Positions 1-6,040 of a DNA stretch of 6,441 nucleotides are shown piece by piece. The notes beneath the pieces are model-generated. The model was given only the letters and a program-made list of their open reading frames with translations. It was not told the origin of the DNA and did not search any database. The stretch is from Caldisericota bacterium (GTDB lineage Bacteria; Caldisericota; Caldisericia; B22-G15), in assembly GCA_003648245.1 (NCBI GenBank), contig QMOO01000070.1, positions 1 to 6,441 of the forward strand, written 5' to 3'. The position numbers and the translations under genes are program-made. Every line of letters begins with the position of its first letter. Position 1 is the stretch's first letter.

Positions 1-770
1 ATGTAGAGCACGTCTCCTAAAATAATCTTTAATCCGTATCTAATAAGAATCAAAACGCCAACACCAATAATGATTCGTAAAATTAATGGTACAGTGCCCT
101 TTTTCATCTCATAGTTTAATTCCGATGAAATTCCTGTTCCCAGAATCAACCCTGAAGTGGAAGAAAGAAGTGTCCCCATAGAAAATGGATTAAAAAATGA
201 TACAGCAAACAAGCCTACCGATACAGGAATTGTAATACTTTTCTTTCCTTCAGATATCTTATCCAGAGATCTTTGCAAAATGAGTATATATAAAAAGAGT
301 ACGACAAGACCAATTGCTGCTCCTCCAATTACATCCATAAAGAAGTGTACTCCAAGATAAAGTCGTGATATTGAGATTAATAGGGTAGCTATAATTCCGA
401 TAAGCAAAAGAATCCATCCACCAAACTCTGTATACAGGCTAAACCAGAAAACTGTTGAATTTTGAGCGTGTCCACTTGGAAATCCATAACCAAGTCCGGA
501 TTCTTTAAACAGAACTTCAAGTTTTTCCTCAGATGGTCTTGGAAGTTTAAAAGTATTTTTTAAAAGGGTGTTTACTATATAGGAAAACATTAACCTGAAT
601 AAAATTCTGTAGGCTTTCCTTTCCTTAACAATAAAAAATAGCACCGGGATAACTATTATATAAAAATCAAAACTTCCCAGCTGTGTTATACCTATAAAGA
701 CTTTATTTAAAAAGGGGGTTCTTATAGATTCAAAGAATTTGAGTATGTTGTATTCAAAGGCAAAATTCAT
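1..770 (-). CDS. PAP2-superfamily integral membrane phosphatase (C-terminus cut off by window edge)
   Basis: The reverse-strand frame is open from an ATG at 770 to the left edge, giving 256 codons and no stop. It carries the full PAP2 (type 2 phosphatidic acid phosphatase) signature: K71-x6-R78-P79, then P98-S99-G100-H101, then S135-R136-x5-H142-x3-D146. In this family H101 is the acid/base residue and H142 the phosphohistidine nucleophile. Several hydrophobic segments surround the motifs (about residues 37-48, 119-134, 146-166, and again near the end), so it is an inner-membrane protein. The family dephosphorylates lipid phosphates or pyrophosphates such as phosphatidic acid, phosphatidylglycerol phosphate or undecaprenyl pyrophosphate; the sequence does not decide which. 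The ATG overlaps the stop of the upstream phosphodiesterase gene (ATGA) and has its own AAGGAGG 10 nt upstream. The hydrophobic region after the third motif is about 110 residues, longer than in minimal PAP2 enzymes. The family call is firm; the substrate is unknown. Confidence 0.92.
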   Translation of the reverse strand, partial: MNFAFEYNILKFFESIRTPFLNKVFIGITQLGSFDFYIIVIPVLFFIVKERKAYRILFRLMFSYIVNTLLKNTFKLPRPSEEKLEVLFKESGLGYGFPSGHAQNSTVFWFSLYTEFGGWILLLIGIIATLLISISRLYLGVHFFMDVIGGAAIGLVVLFLYILILQRSLDKISEGKKSITIPVSVGLFAVSFFNPFSMGTLLSSTSGLILGTGISSELNYEMKKGTVPLILRIIIGVGVLILIRYGLKIILGDVLY

Positions 771-1651
771 CTTTTTCCATCCTCCTTCAAAACCTTTATT
801 AATTTATCGGGATAATCTGTTATTATTCCATCAACTCCAAGTCTTATTAAGTTTCTCATCTCCTCCTCATCGTTTATGGTCCATATAATTACTCTCAATC
901 CCTTATTATGTGCTGCGTTTATAAAGCTTTTTTTGGCAAGAGTTACACCTTCTGCTTCAGGAGGTATCATTAAAGCATCTCCTTTTGGCTTATACAGGTT
1001 TAGAGGAATGAATGTAACAAATGCTGTGTAAAAACTCCTTATCTCTTTTTCTGACATAGCGGTTGCAATTTTCGGTTCCAATTCTCTAACCTTTTTTAAG
1101 ATCTCATAATCTTCACTTGCAATTATAACTTTGTCCTCCATCCCATATTTTTTTACAAGTTCTAAAACTTTCTCTTCTGTATTTCCATCTGTTTCTTTTA
1201 TTTCTATACTTATTCTCATATCATTGAATTTATCCAGAACTTCAGATAGAAGCGGTATCTTTATCCCCTTTCCTCTAAAGGGAAAAGTCTTTCCATTATC
1301 CTTTGAAAAGTTGTATGCAGCGTCAAGTTCTTCTATCTCTTTATATGTTAATTCCATTACTCTTCCCTTGCCATTCGTAGTTCTGTCAACAGTATCATCG
1401 TGGATAACAACAATTTTCCCATCCTTTGTAGGATGCACATCAATCTCAAGAACATCTACACCCATTTCTCTTGCTTTCTCAAAGGCAAGAATGGTATTTT
1501 CTGGATAAAGACCTTTCCCTCCCCTGTGGGCAAACACCATAAACTGCTTATCAAAGAAAGATGGATTCCTCCTGTTTACATTCAGAAAGCCAACAAAGAA
1601 GTAAACAGCAAGAATAAGAAAAATAAAACTTAACACATATCTTTTTTTCAT
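767..1651 (-). CDS. Membrane-anchored glycerophosphodiester phosphodiesterase (GDPD family)
   Basis: This enzyme should hydrolyse glycerophosphodiesters to sn-glycerol 3-phosphate and an alcohol. With the ATG at 1651 it is 294 aa. The frame extends upstream to a GTG at 1663, but that GTG sits directly against the GGAGGTGA that serves the ATG, so the ATG is preferred. Residues 1-25 are a KKR-led hydrophobic segment without a clear cleavage site or lipobox, so it is probably an N-terminal anchor with the enzyme outside the membrane. The GDPD TIM-barrel follows: H42-R43-G44, P50-E51-N52-T53, E69-I-D71, catalytic H84-D85, E150-I-K152 in the middle, and WTIN plus GVDGIITDYP near the C-terminus. 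H42 and H84 are the expected acid/base pair; E51, E69, D71 and E150 are likely metal ligands. It overlaps the PAP2 gene by ATGA, which suggests joint action on membrane lipids or their breakdown products. Family certain; in vivo substrate not determined. Confidence 0.95.
   Translation of the reverse strand: MKKRYVLSFIFLILAVYFFVGFLNVNRRNPSFFDKQFMVFAHRGGKGLYPENTILAFEKAREMGVDVLEIDVHPTKDGKIVVIHDDTVDRTTNGKGRVMELTYKEIEELDAAYNFSKDNGKTFPFRGKGIKIPLLSEVLDKFNDMRISIEIKETDGNTEEKVLELVKKYGMEDKVIIASEDYEILKKVRELEPKIATAMSEKEIRSFYTAFVTFIPLNLYKPKGDALMIPPEAEGVTLAKKSFINAAHNKGLRVIIWTINDEEEMRNLIRLGVDGIITDYPDKLIKVLKEDGKR
781..787 (-). promoter_or_regulatory. Shine-Dalgarno site of the PAP2 phosphatase gene
   Basis: On the minus strand this reads AAGGAGG, 10 nt before the ATG at 770. 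It lies inside the 3' end of the phosphodiesterase gene. It supports the ATG at 770 as the start and shows that the second gene of this two-gene unit can bind ribosomes itself as well as through ATGA coupling. Confidence 0.7.
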
Positions 1652-1653
1652 GT

Positions 1654-1661
1654 TCACCTCC
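1654..1661 (-). promoter_or_regulatory. Shine-Dalgarno site that fixes the phosphodiesterase start
   Basis: On the minus strand this reads GGAGGTGA. The GGAGG core ends 5 nt before the ATG at 1651. The possible GTG start at 1663 would lie upstream of this site and has no comparable site of its own, so the protein begins MKKRY. The same octamer precedes two genes of the opposite operon. Confidence 0.8.
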
Positions 1662-1671
1662 ACTTGATTCC

Positions 1672-1700
1672 ATTTTACAATAATTTAAATGGTATAATAA
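1672..1700 (-). promoter_or_regulatory. Possible promoter for the phosphodiesterase-PAP2 unit
   Basis: On the minus strand, TAAAAT (1677 to 1672) could be a -10 element, with a weak TTATTA (1700 to 1695) 17 nt upstream as -35. Transcription would then begin near 1665 and leave a leader of about 14 nt holding the GGAGGTGA site. The -35 match is poor and AT-rich DNA gives many such hits, so this is tentative. Its position overlaps the opposing operon promoter. Confidence 0.35.
1690..1698 (+). promoter_or_regulatory. Extended -10 promoter of the dehydratase operon
   Basis: The sequence is TGGTATAAT, an exact match to the extended -10 consensus TGn-TATAAT. No recognisable -35 lies 16-18 nt upstream (TTGATT at 1664-1669 is 23 nt away, too far), and extended -10 promoters can do without one. 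The expected start point is about 1705-1707, with purines at G1706 and A1707. The ATG of the first gene is at 1707, so the transcript would have a leader of 0-2 nt. This agrees with the absence of any Shine-Dalgarno site before that gene. Confidence 0.72.
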
Positions 1701-1706
1701 TCTCTG

Positions 1707-2753
1707 ATGACCAGTATAGAGGAATTAAAGAATTTCTACAAAAAGAAAAGGGAAGAAGTTCTAAAGAGTGAATCTTATGTATTCTACTTTTGTTCATACA
1801 TTCCTCCAGAGATTATACACGCCTCCGGATTAATACCTTTTAGATACATTCCCCCTCCCATGTTTCCTGTAAAAACTGACGAGATAATGCCAAAATATGT
1901 CTGTCCATACTTAAGGAGCATTACAGAAGAAAAACTCAGAGAAAATTTCTACATGAAAAAAGTTATATTTACAGATGGATGTGATTCTTCAAAGAGAATA
2001 TACGAGGTCTGGAAAGAGATGAAACTATCAGATGATACTTACTTTCTTGAGGTTCCATTTGGTGAGGAGAAAAAAGATATAAAATTCTTCTCAGATGAAC
2101 TTAAAAAGTTGTTTTTGCATCTCTCTAAAAACAAATCCTCTCCTGACAGAATATTTGATTCAATAGAGCTATACAATAGAGCAAGAAAAAAGATAAGAGA
2201 AGAGGAAAGAAATATAAATGGCATTGGAAAGGGAACCTTTCTATTCTATATGCATAATCTCTTTAATTCTATGGAGCCGGAGGAGTTTTTAAAATTAAAC
2301 TTTTCCTTTAATGGTAAGAAGGGGAAAGTCAGACTTTATCTCTTCTCAACCATGTATCCATACGAACTTGTGGAGTATCTTGAAGAGATTGGGGTAGAGA
2401 TAGTGTATGATGATTCGTGTTTTGGAGGAAGACTTCTTGAGGATGTATATTTACTCTCTGACCCCTTTGAAACCCTCTCTTTCTATCTATTAAAGAGGGA
2501 GGGATGCGTTAGAAGAAGGGAGATAGAGGATAAAGTCTCTTTTATAGAGAACAGGGTAAAGGAAATGAATCTGGATGGAGTGATTTTTTATTCTTTAAAG
2601 TACTGTGATCCCCTCCTATTCTACATTCCTGTCTTGAGAAAAAGATTGAAAGAAAAGGGGATAAGAACACTTCTCTTGGAGGATGACTTTACCATGGGAA
2701 TAAAAGGGCAGATTAGAACAAGGGTTGAAGCGTTTATGGAGATGATAGGATGA
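1707..2753 (+). CDS. 2-hydroxyacyl-CoA dehydratase/benzoyl-CoA reductase-type iron-sulfur subunit, six-cysteine form
   Basis: A 348-aa member of the HgdB/FldC/BcrB superfamily. Enzymes of this group use an iron-sulfur cluster, charged with one electron by an ATP-dependent activase, to dehydrate 2-hydroxyacyl-CoA or reduce an aromatic or other substrate. The family signs run in order: FCSYIPPE (C29-E35) leading into HASGLIP; VCPYLRS with C66; TDGCDSS with C92; DDSCFGG with C238; EGC with C267; KYCDP with C300; and the C-terminal GQIRTRVEAFMEM (334-346). C66, C92 and C300 sit where this superfamily holds its [4Fe-4S] ligands. C29, C238 and C267 are additional and recall the Cys-rich double-cubane proteins. 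The ATG at 1707 directly follows an extended -10 and has no Shine-Dalgarno site. It is the first gene of the operon and overlaps the next by ATGA. It is shorter than typical dehydratase subunits (about 370-480 aa), though both conserved ends are present. Substrate unknown. Confidence 0.88.
   Translation: MTSIEELKNFYKKKREEVLKSESYVFYFCSYIPPEIIHASGLIPFRYIPPPMFPVKTDEIMPKYVCPYLRSITEEKLRENFYMKKVIFTDGCDSSKRIYEVWKEMKLSDDTYFLEVPFGEEKKDIKFFSDELKKLFLHLSKNKSSPDRIFDSIELYNRARKKIREEERNINGIGKGTFLFYMHNLFNSMEPEEFLKLNFSFNGKKGKVRLYLFSTMYPYELVEYLEEIGVEIVYDDSCFGGRLLEDVYLLSDPFETLSFYLLKREGCVRRREIEDKVSFIENRVKEMNLDGVIFYSLKYCDPLLFYIPVLRKRLKEKGIRTLLLEDDFTMGIKGQIRTRVEAFMEMIG
2738..2745 (+). promoter_or_regulatory. Shine-Dalgarno site of the second dehydratase-type subunit
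   Basis: GGAGATGA lies 4 nt before the ATG at 2750, inside the end of the preceding gene. It differs by one base from the GGAGGTGA used elsewhere in the window. With the ATGA stop/start overlap it supports both coupled and independent initiation. Confidence 0.6.
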
Positions 2754-3988
2754 ATCTTGATACATCTAAAATAAAACCAGACTTCTTTAAAAAAATCGTA
2801 TCCAAACCATACATATATCCCCTAATAAGGGGAATACTCATACAGATATTGAAACCAGATAGAATAGCCAAAGTATCCATCAATTTTTCCATGGAAATTT
2901 TAAAAAAGAATTTTGGTAAGAACAGCACTGTGGTTATGAGCAATGTTTTTATGCCAACAGAAATCTTTTATGCCCTTGACATATATCCTATTCTCCCAGA
3001 GGTTGCATCAGCAGTCTCTGCCAATTTTGGAATCTCCTCTCCATCTCTTTACGAAGTTGAGGATATTGTGTATTCAAAGGATCTATGCAGTGTTCATAGA
3101 AGTCTTGTGGGACTTGTAAAGATGGGCTTTCTTCCCAGACCAAACTTTCTCGTAGTTACAAATCAACCATGTCATTCTGCAATTCATTCATTCTTTTTAA
3201 TTTCAAAGGAGCTCGGAGGAGATTTTAATGTTATAGATGTTCCGTATAGATACGATAATTTTACACTGGAGTATGTGGCAGAATCCATTAAGAATGTATT
3301 TGAGAAACTAAGTAAATCTGTTGGGAAACGGAATTCTTTTAATAGATTAAGGAATGCTATGTTCTACTCTAATGAAGCAAGGAAATATCTCGTAGAAGCA
3401 AATGAATTGCGAAAAGAGGGAGTTGTAATAGAAGGAAGGAAGTTTCTTGGATATGCAGGAATGATATTTTCTGCTTTTGGTTCAAGATATGGGGTTAAAT
3501 TCTTTAAGGCTTTAAGGGATGAAATTAAAGAAAGATTAAAGAAAAGGGAATTCTTACCGGTTAAAAAGAAAATCTACTGGATGCACCTTGGACCATACTT
3601 TAAGACTGATTTATTTAACTGGTTTAATAAAAAGGGAGCTTATATCGTCTTTGAGGAGACAAGTAAGGTTTACTGGGATGAGTTTGATATAAATGAGCCG
3701 TTTCTGTCGCTCGCAAAGAAGGTTCTCTCCTCCACTGCCTTCTCAAATGTGGATGATAGGTTCTCTCTGGCTATGGAAGGTATCAATGAGTACAAAGCAG
3801 ATGGAGTAGTTATTTTTAACCAGTGGGGATGCAGACAGGGCGCAGGTAACTCTTATGTTTTGAGAAAAAAATTAATAGAAAAAGGGATACCCTCAATTGT
3901 TATAGATGGAGATTTAGTTGATGAAACAAACTTCCCCAAAGAGCAAATCAAAACAAGATTGGAAGGTTTCCTGGAGGTGATTTCATGA
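2750..3988 (+). CDS. 2-hydroxyacyl-CoA dehydratase-type iron-sulfur subunit, three-cysteine form
   Basis: A 412-aa protein of the same superfamily as the gene before it and visibly its paralogue. FMPTEIFYALDIYP (67-80) lines up with YIPPEIIHASGLIP in the first subunit; then come LCSVHRS (C113), QPCHSA (C141), QWGCRQGAGN (C361), IPSIVIDGD, and EQIKTRLEGFLE near the end. These three are its only cysteines, matching one [4Fe-4S] cluster. Where the first subunit has C29 and C238, this one aligns with N65 and about S305. An N-terminal extension of roughly 40-55 residues precedes the first conserved motif and makes up most of the length difference. The last motif has Glu where the superfamily usually has Gly (GQxxTR). 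Both of its ends overlap neighbours by ATGA, pointing to equimolar production of a heterodimer with the first subunit. The family call is firm; which acyl-CoA, or other substrate, is bound cannot be read. Confidence 0.88.
   Translation: MNLDTSKIKPDFFKKIVSKPYIYPLIRGILIQILKPDRIAKVSINFSMEILKKNFGKNSTVVMSNVFMPTEIFYALDIYPILPEVASAVSANFGISSPSLYEVEDIVYSKDLCSVHRSLVGLVKMGFLPRPNFLVVTNQPCHSAIHSFFLISKELGGDFNVIDVPYRYDNFTLEYVAESIKNVFEKLSKSVGKRNSFNRLRNAMFYSNEARKYLVEANELRKEGVVIEGRKFLGYAGMIFSAFGSRYGVKFFKALRDEIKERLKKREFLPVKKKIYWMHLGPYFKTDLFNWFNKKGAYIVFEETSKVYWDEFDINEPFLSLAKKVLSSTAFSNVDDRFSLAMEGINEYKADGVVIFNQWGCRQGAGNSYVLRKKLIEKGIPSIVIDGDLVDETNFPKEQIKTRLEGFLEVIS
3973..3980 (+). promoter_or_regulatory. Shine-Dalgarno site of the activase gene
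   Basis: GGAGGTGA lies 4 nt before the ATG at 3985, inside the end of the second subunit gene. It is identical to the sites before the phosphodiesterase and enolase genes and confirms the start that overlaps the upstream stop by ATGA. Confidence 0.75.
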
Positions 3989-4791
3989 AATATTTTATGG
4001 GAGTAGACATTGGTTCTGTTTCCACTAAGGTTGTCTTAATACACGTAAACGAGGAAATCAAGATCGTTGCATCAAAGGTTGCTCCTACTGGTGTAAGAGG
4101 GAATGAGGTTGCCAATAAATTAATAGATGAAATTCTTATGGAAGTTAATCTCAAAAGAGAGGATCTATCACTTATCCTTGCCACAGGATATGGAAGGATA
4201 AATGTTGATTTCACTGATGCAACAAAAACAGAAATCTCCTGTCATGCAAAGGGAGCGAAGTATTTTTTCCCCAATGTTCATACAATAATAGACATAGGTG
4301 GACAGGACAGTAAAGCTATAAGGGTTGGAGATATGGGAGAGGTTCTTGATTTTGCCATGAACGATAAATGTGCAGCAGGCACCGGGAGATTCCTTGAGGT
4401 TATGTCCCATGCTCTTCAAGAGAAACTGGACAATTTTGGCGTTCTTCATAAAGAGGCGAAAAACATGGTAGAAATAACGAGTATATGCACAGTCTTTGCA
4501 GAATCTGAAGTGGTTTCTCTCCTTGCTGAGGGAAAAGATAAAAAGGATATTATCAAGGGAATAAACTACTCTGTTGCCAAGAGAGCTTTGTCTCTTATGA
4601 AGAGAGTTGGAATTAAAGAAGAGATTGTTATGACTGGAGGAGTTGCAAAGAACCCTGGCGTGGTGATGGCGCTTGAGGATTTATTAAAATTGAAAATAAG
4701 TATTCCAGAGCATCCCCAGATAATGGGTGCTCTTGGAGCAGCTTTGTTCGCTAAGGAAACAATGGAGGTGAAGAGTGGAAGAGATAATTGA
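3985..4791 (+). CDS. HgdC-type ATP-dependent activase (CoA-substrate-specific enzyme activase)
   Basis: A 268-aa ASKHA-fold ATPase, close to the family's usual length of about 260. It should form a homodimer with one [4Fe-4S] cluster bridging the subunits and couple ATP hydrolysis to injecting a low-potential electron into the dehydratase-type partner. Visible elements are: phosphate-1 loop D8-IGSVSTK15; LATGYGR (65-71); ISCHAKGA (84-91); phosphate-2 motif DIGGQDSK (103-110); cluster motif [12 protein letters not shown] with C129; the second cluster ligand C168 in [11 protein letters not shown]; adenosine motif MTGGVAKN (216-223); and [10 protein letters not shown] at the end. C129 and C168 match the two cluster cysteines of the Acidaminococcus activator in place and context. 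The start overlaps the upstream stop by ATGA; the last 17 nt overlap the enolase gene. It is expected to be extremely oxygen-sensitive and fed by ferredoxin or flavodoxin. Assignment is strong; the name hgdC is not given as symbol because the partner's substrate is unknown. Confidence 0.95.
   Translation: MKYFMGVDIGSVSTKVVLIHVNEEIKIVASKVAPTGVRGNEVANKLIDEILMEVNLKREDLSLILATGYGRINVDFTDATKTEISCHAKGAKYFFPNVHTIIDIGGQDSKAIRVGDMGEVLDFAMNDKCAAGTGRFLEVMSHALQEKLDNFGVLHKEAKNMVEITSICTVFAESEVVSLLAEGKDKKDIIKGINYSVAKRALSLMKRVGIKEEIVMTGGVAKNPGVVMALEDLLKLKISIPEHPQIMGALGAALFAKETMEVKSGRDN
4764..4771 (+). promoter_or_regulatory. Shine-Dalgarno site that decides the enolase GTG start
   Basis: GGAGGTGA lies 3 nt before the GTG at 4775, with the GGAGG core 6 nt away, inside the activase coding region. 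It selects this GTG, which gives the expected enolase N-terminus with the LDSRGNPT motif at residues 13-20. No in-frame ATG is better placed. Confidence 0.8.
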
Positions 4792-6040
4792 TGTGAGAGC
4801 AAGAGAGATTTTAGATTCAAGAGGAAATCCAACTATAGAGGTTGAGGTTTATACAATATCTGGTTTTATGGGGAGAGCTGCTGTCCCTTCAGGGGCATCA
4901 ACTGGAAAACACGAAGCTCTTGAGTTGAGAGATAAAGACAAAAGATTCCACGGAAAGGGTGTTAGAAAAGCATGTGATAACGTAGAGAAGTTAATATCTG
5001 TAGAGATCCTCGGGATGGATTGTTTGAAACAGAGAGAAATTGACAGAAGAATGATTGAACTTGATGGAACAGATAACAAAAGTAGTCTCGGGGCTAACGC
5101 CATTCTTGGGGTTTCCCTTGCTACCTCCCGTGCTGCCTCAAATTTCCTTGGTATTCCACTTTACTTTTACATTGGAGGGGCTCAGGCAAATGTCCTTCCA
5201 GTTCCATTCCTGAATATTTTAAATGGAGGAAAACACGCAGATAACAATCTTGACATTCAGGAATTTATGATAGTTCCAAAAGGTTTCACTTCCTTTAAAG
5301 AGGCAATCAGATCTGCCAGTGAAATTTATATGAGTCTAAAGAGTATTTTGAAGGAGAGAAAGTTACTTTCTGGACTTGGAGATGAGGGAGGTTTTGCACC
5401 AAGCCTTAATTCACATGAGGAAGCCATAAAATTAATAATTGAAGCTATAGAGAAACCTGGATACAAACCTGGCAAAGAAGTGTTTATAGCTATAGATAGT
5501 GCTGCATCTGAGTTTTATAAGGATGGTAAATACCTATTTGAAGGAAAAGAGAGAACAGCCAAAGAAATGATAGATTACTATGAGAAGATTGTGGAAGGAT
5601 ATCCAATAATTTCCATTGAAGATCCTCTATCTGAAGATGACTTTGAAGGATGGAAAGAGATAACCAGGAGATTGGGGAAAAGAATTCAGATTGTTGGAGA
5701 TGATATATTTGTTACAAATAAAGAAAGATTACTTAAGGGTATAGAGAACGGTATAGCAAATGCTATTCTAATAAAATTAAATCAAATAGGGACACTAACA
5801 GAAACTCTGGAGGTAATAAGAATTGCAAAGGATAATAATTACAAAGTTATGGTTTCCCACAGATCAGGAGAGACAGAGGATACCTATATTGCTGATCTAT
5901 CAGTTGGTTCAAATGCATATCAGATAAAAACAGGAGCACCTGCAAGGGGTGAGAGAACAGCAAAGTATAACAGGTTAATAAGAATAGAGGAAGAACTTGG
6001 AGAGGAAGCAGAGTTTGGCGGAGAATATATCAAGTTTTAA
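4775..6040 (+). CDS. eno: Enolase (phosphopyruvate hydratase)
   Basis: A cytoplasmic glycolytic/gluconeogenic enzyme converting 2-phosphoglycerate to phosphoenolpyruvate and water. It is 421 aa, slightly short but within the bacterial range, and complete. Key parts: LDSRGNP (13-19); mobile substrate loop SGASTG (39-44); H154 in GGKHADNN; E163 in DIQEF; catalytic E204 in GDEGGFAP; metal ligands D241 (AIDSA), E282 (SIEDP) and D309 (VGDD); catalytic base K334 in [15 protein letters not shown]361-H362-R363-S364-GETED; and K385 in [12 protein letters not shown]. No catalytic residue is missing, so it should be active. It starts at a GTG within the activase gene (17-nt overlap) behind a strong GGAGGTGA, and its 3' end overlaps the following sugar dehydrogenase gene. 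Enolase is usually found alone or with other glycolytic genes. Its coupling to a radical dehydratase system is unusual and may only reflect a compact genome. Confidence 0.98.
   Translation: MEEIIDVRAREILDSRGNPTIEVEVYTISGFMGRAAVPSGASTGKHEALELRDKDKRFHGKGVRKACDNVEKLISVEILGMDCLKQREIDRRMIELDGTDNKSSLGANAILGVSLATSRAASNFLGIPLYFYIGGAQANVLPVPFLNILNGGKHADNNLDIQEFMIVPKGFTSFKEAIRSASEIYMSLKSILKERKLLSGLGDEGGFAPSLNSHEEAIKLIIEAIEKPGYKPGKEVFIAIDSAASEFYKDGKYLFEGKERTAKEMIDYYEKIVEGYPIISIEDPLSEDDFEGWKEITRRLGKRIQIVGDDIFVTNKERLLKGIENGIANAILIKLNQIGTLTETLEVIRIAKDNNYKVMVSHRSGETEDTYIADLSVGSNAYQIKTGAPARGERTAKYNRLIRIEEELGEEAEFGGEYIKF

Noticed and set aside
157..360. 67-codon open frame on the plus strand
   Set aside because: It lies antisense within the PAP2 gene, whose catalytic motifs are unmistakable; no start signal and no recognisable protein family.
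1131..1508. 125-codon plus-strand open frame rich in Ser and Phe
   Set aside because: It is the antisense shadow of the phosphodiesterase gene; the Ser/Phe-rich content is what Lys/Glu/Arg-rich coding sequence gives in reverse.
1652..1663. GTG at 1663 as start of the phosphodiesterase (298 aa)
   Set aside because: The GTG abuts the GGAGGTGA that correctly serves the ATG at 1651, and it has no ribosome site of its own; the shorter 294-aa form begins with a normal KKR-led membrane segment.
1664..1669. TTGATT as -35 of the dehydratase operon promoter
   Set aside because: The spacer to TATAAT would be 23 nt, too long; the extended -10 explains the promoter without it.
4168..4449. 93-codon minus-strand open frame
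   Set aside because: It is antisense to the conserved core of the activase, including its cluster motif; no independent support.
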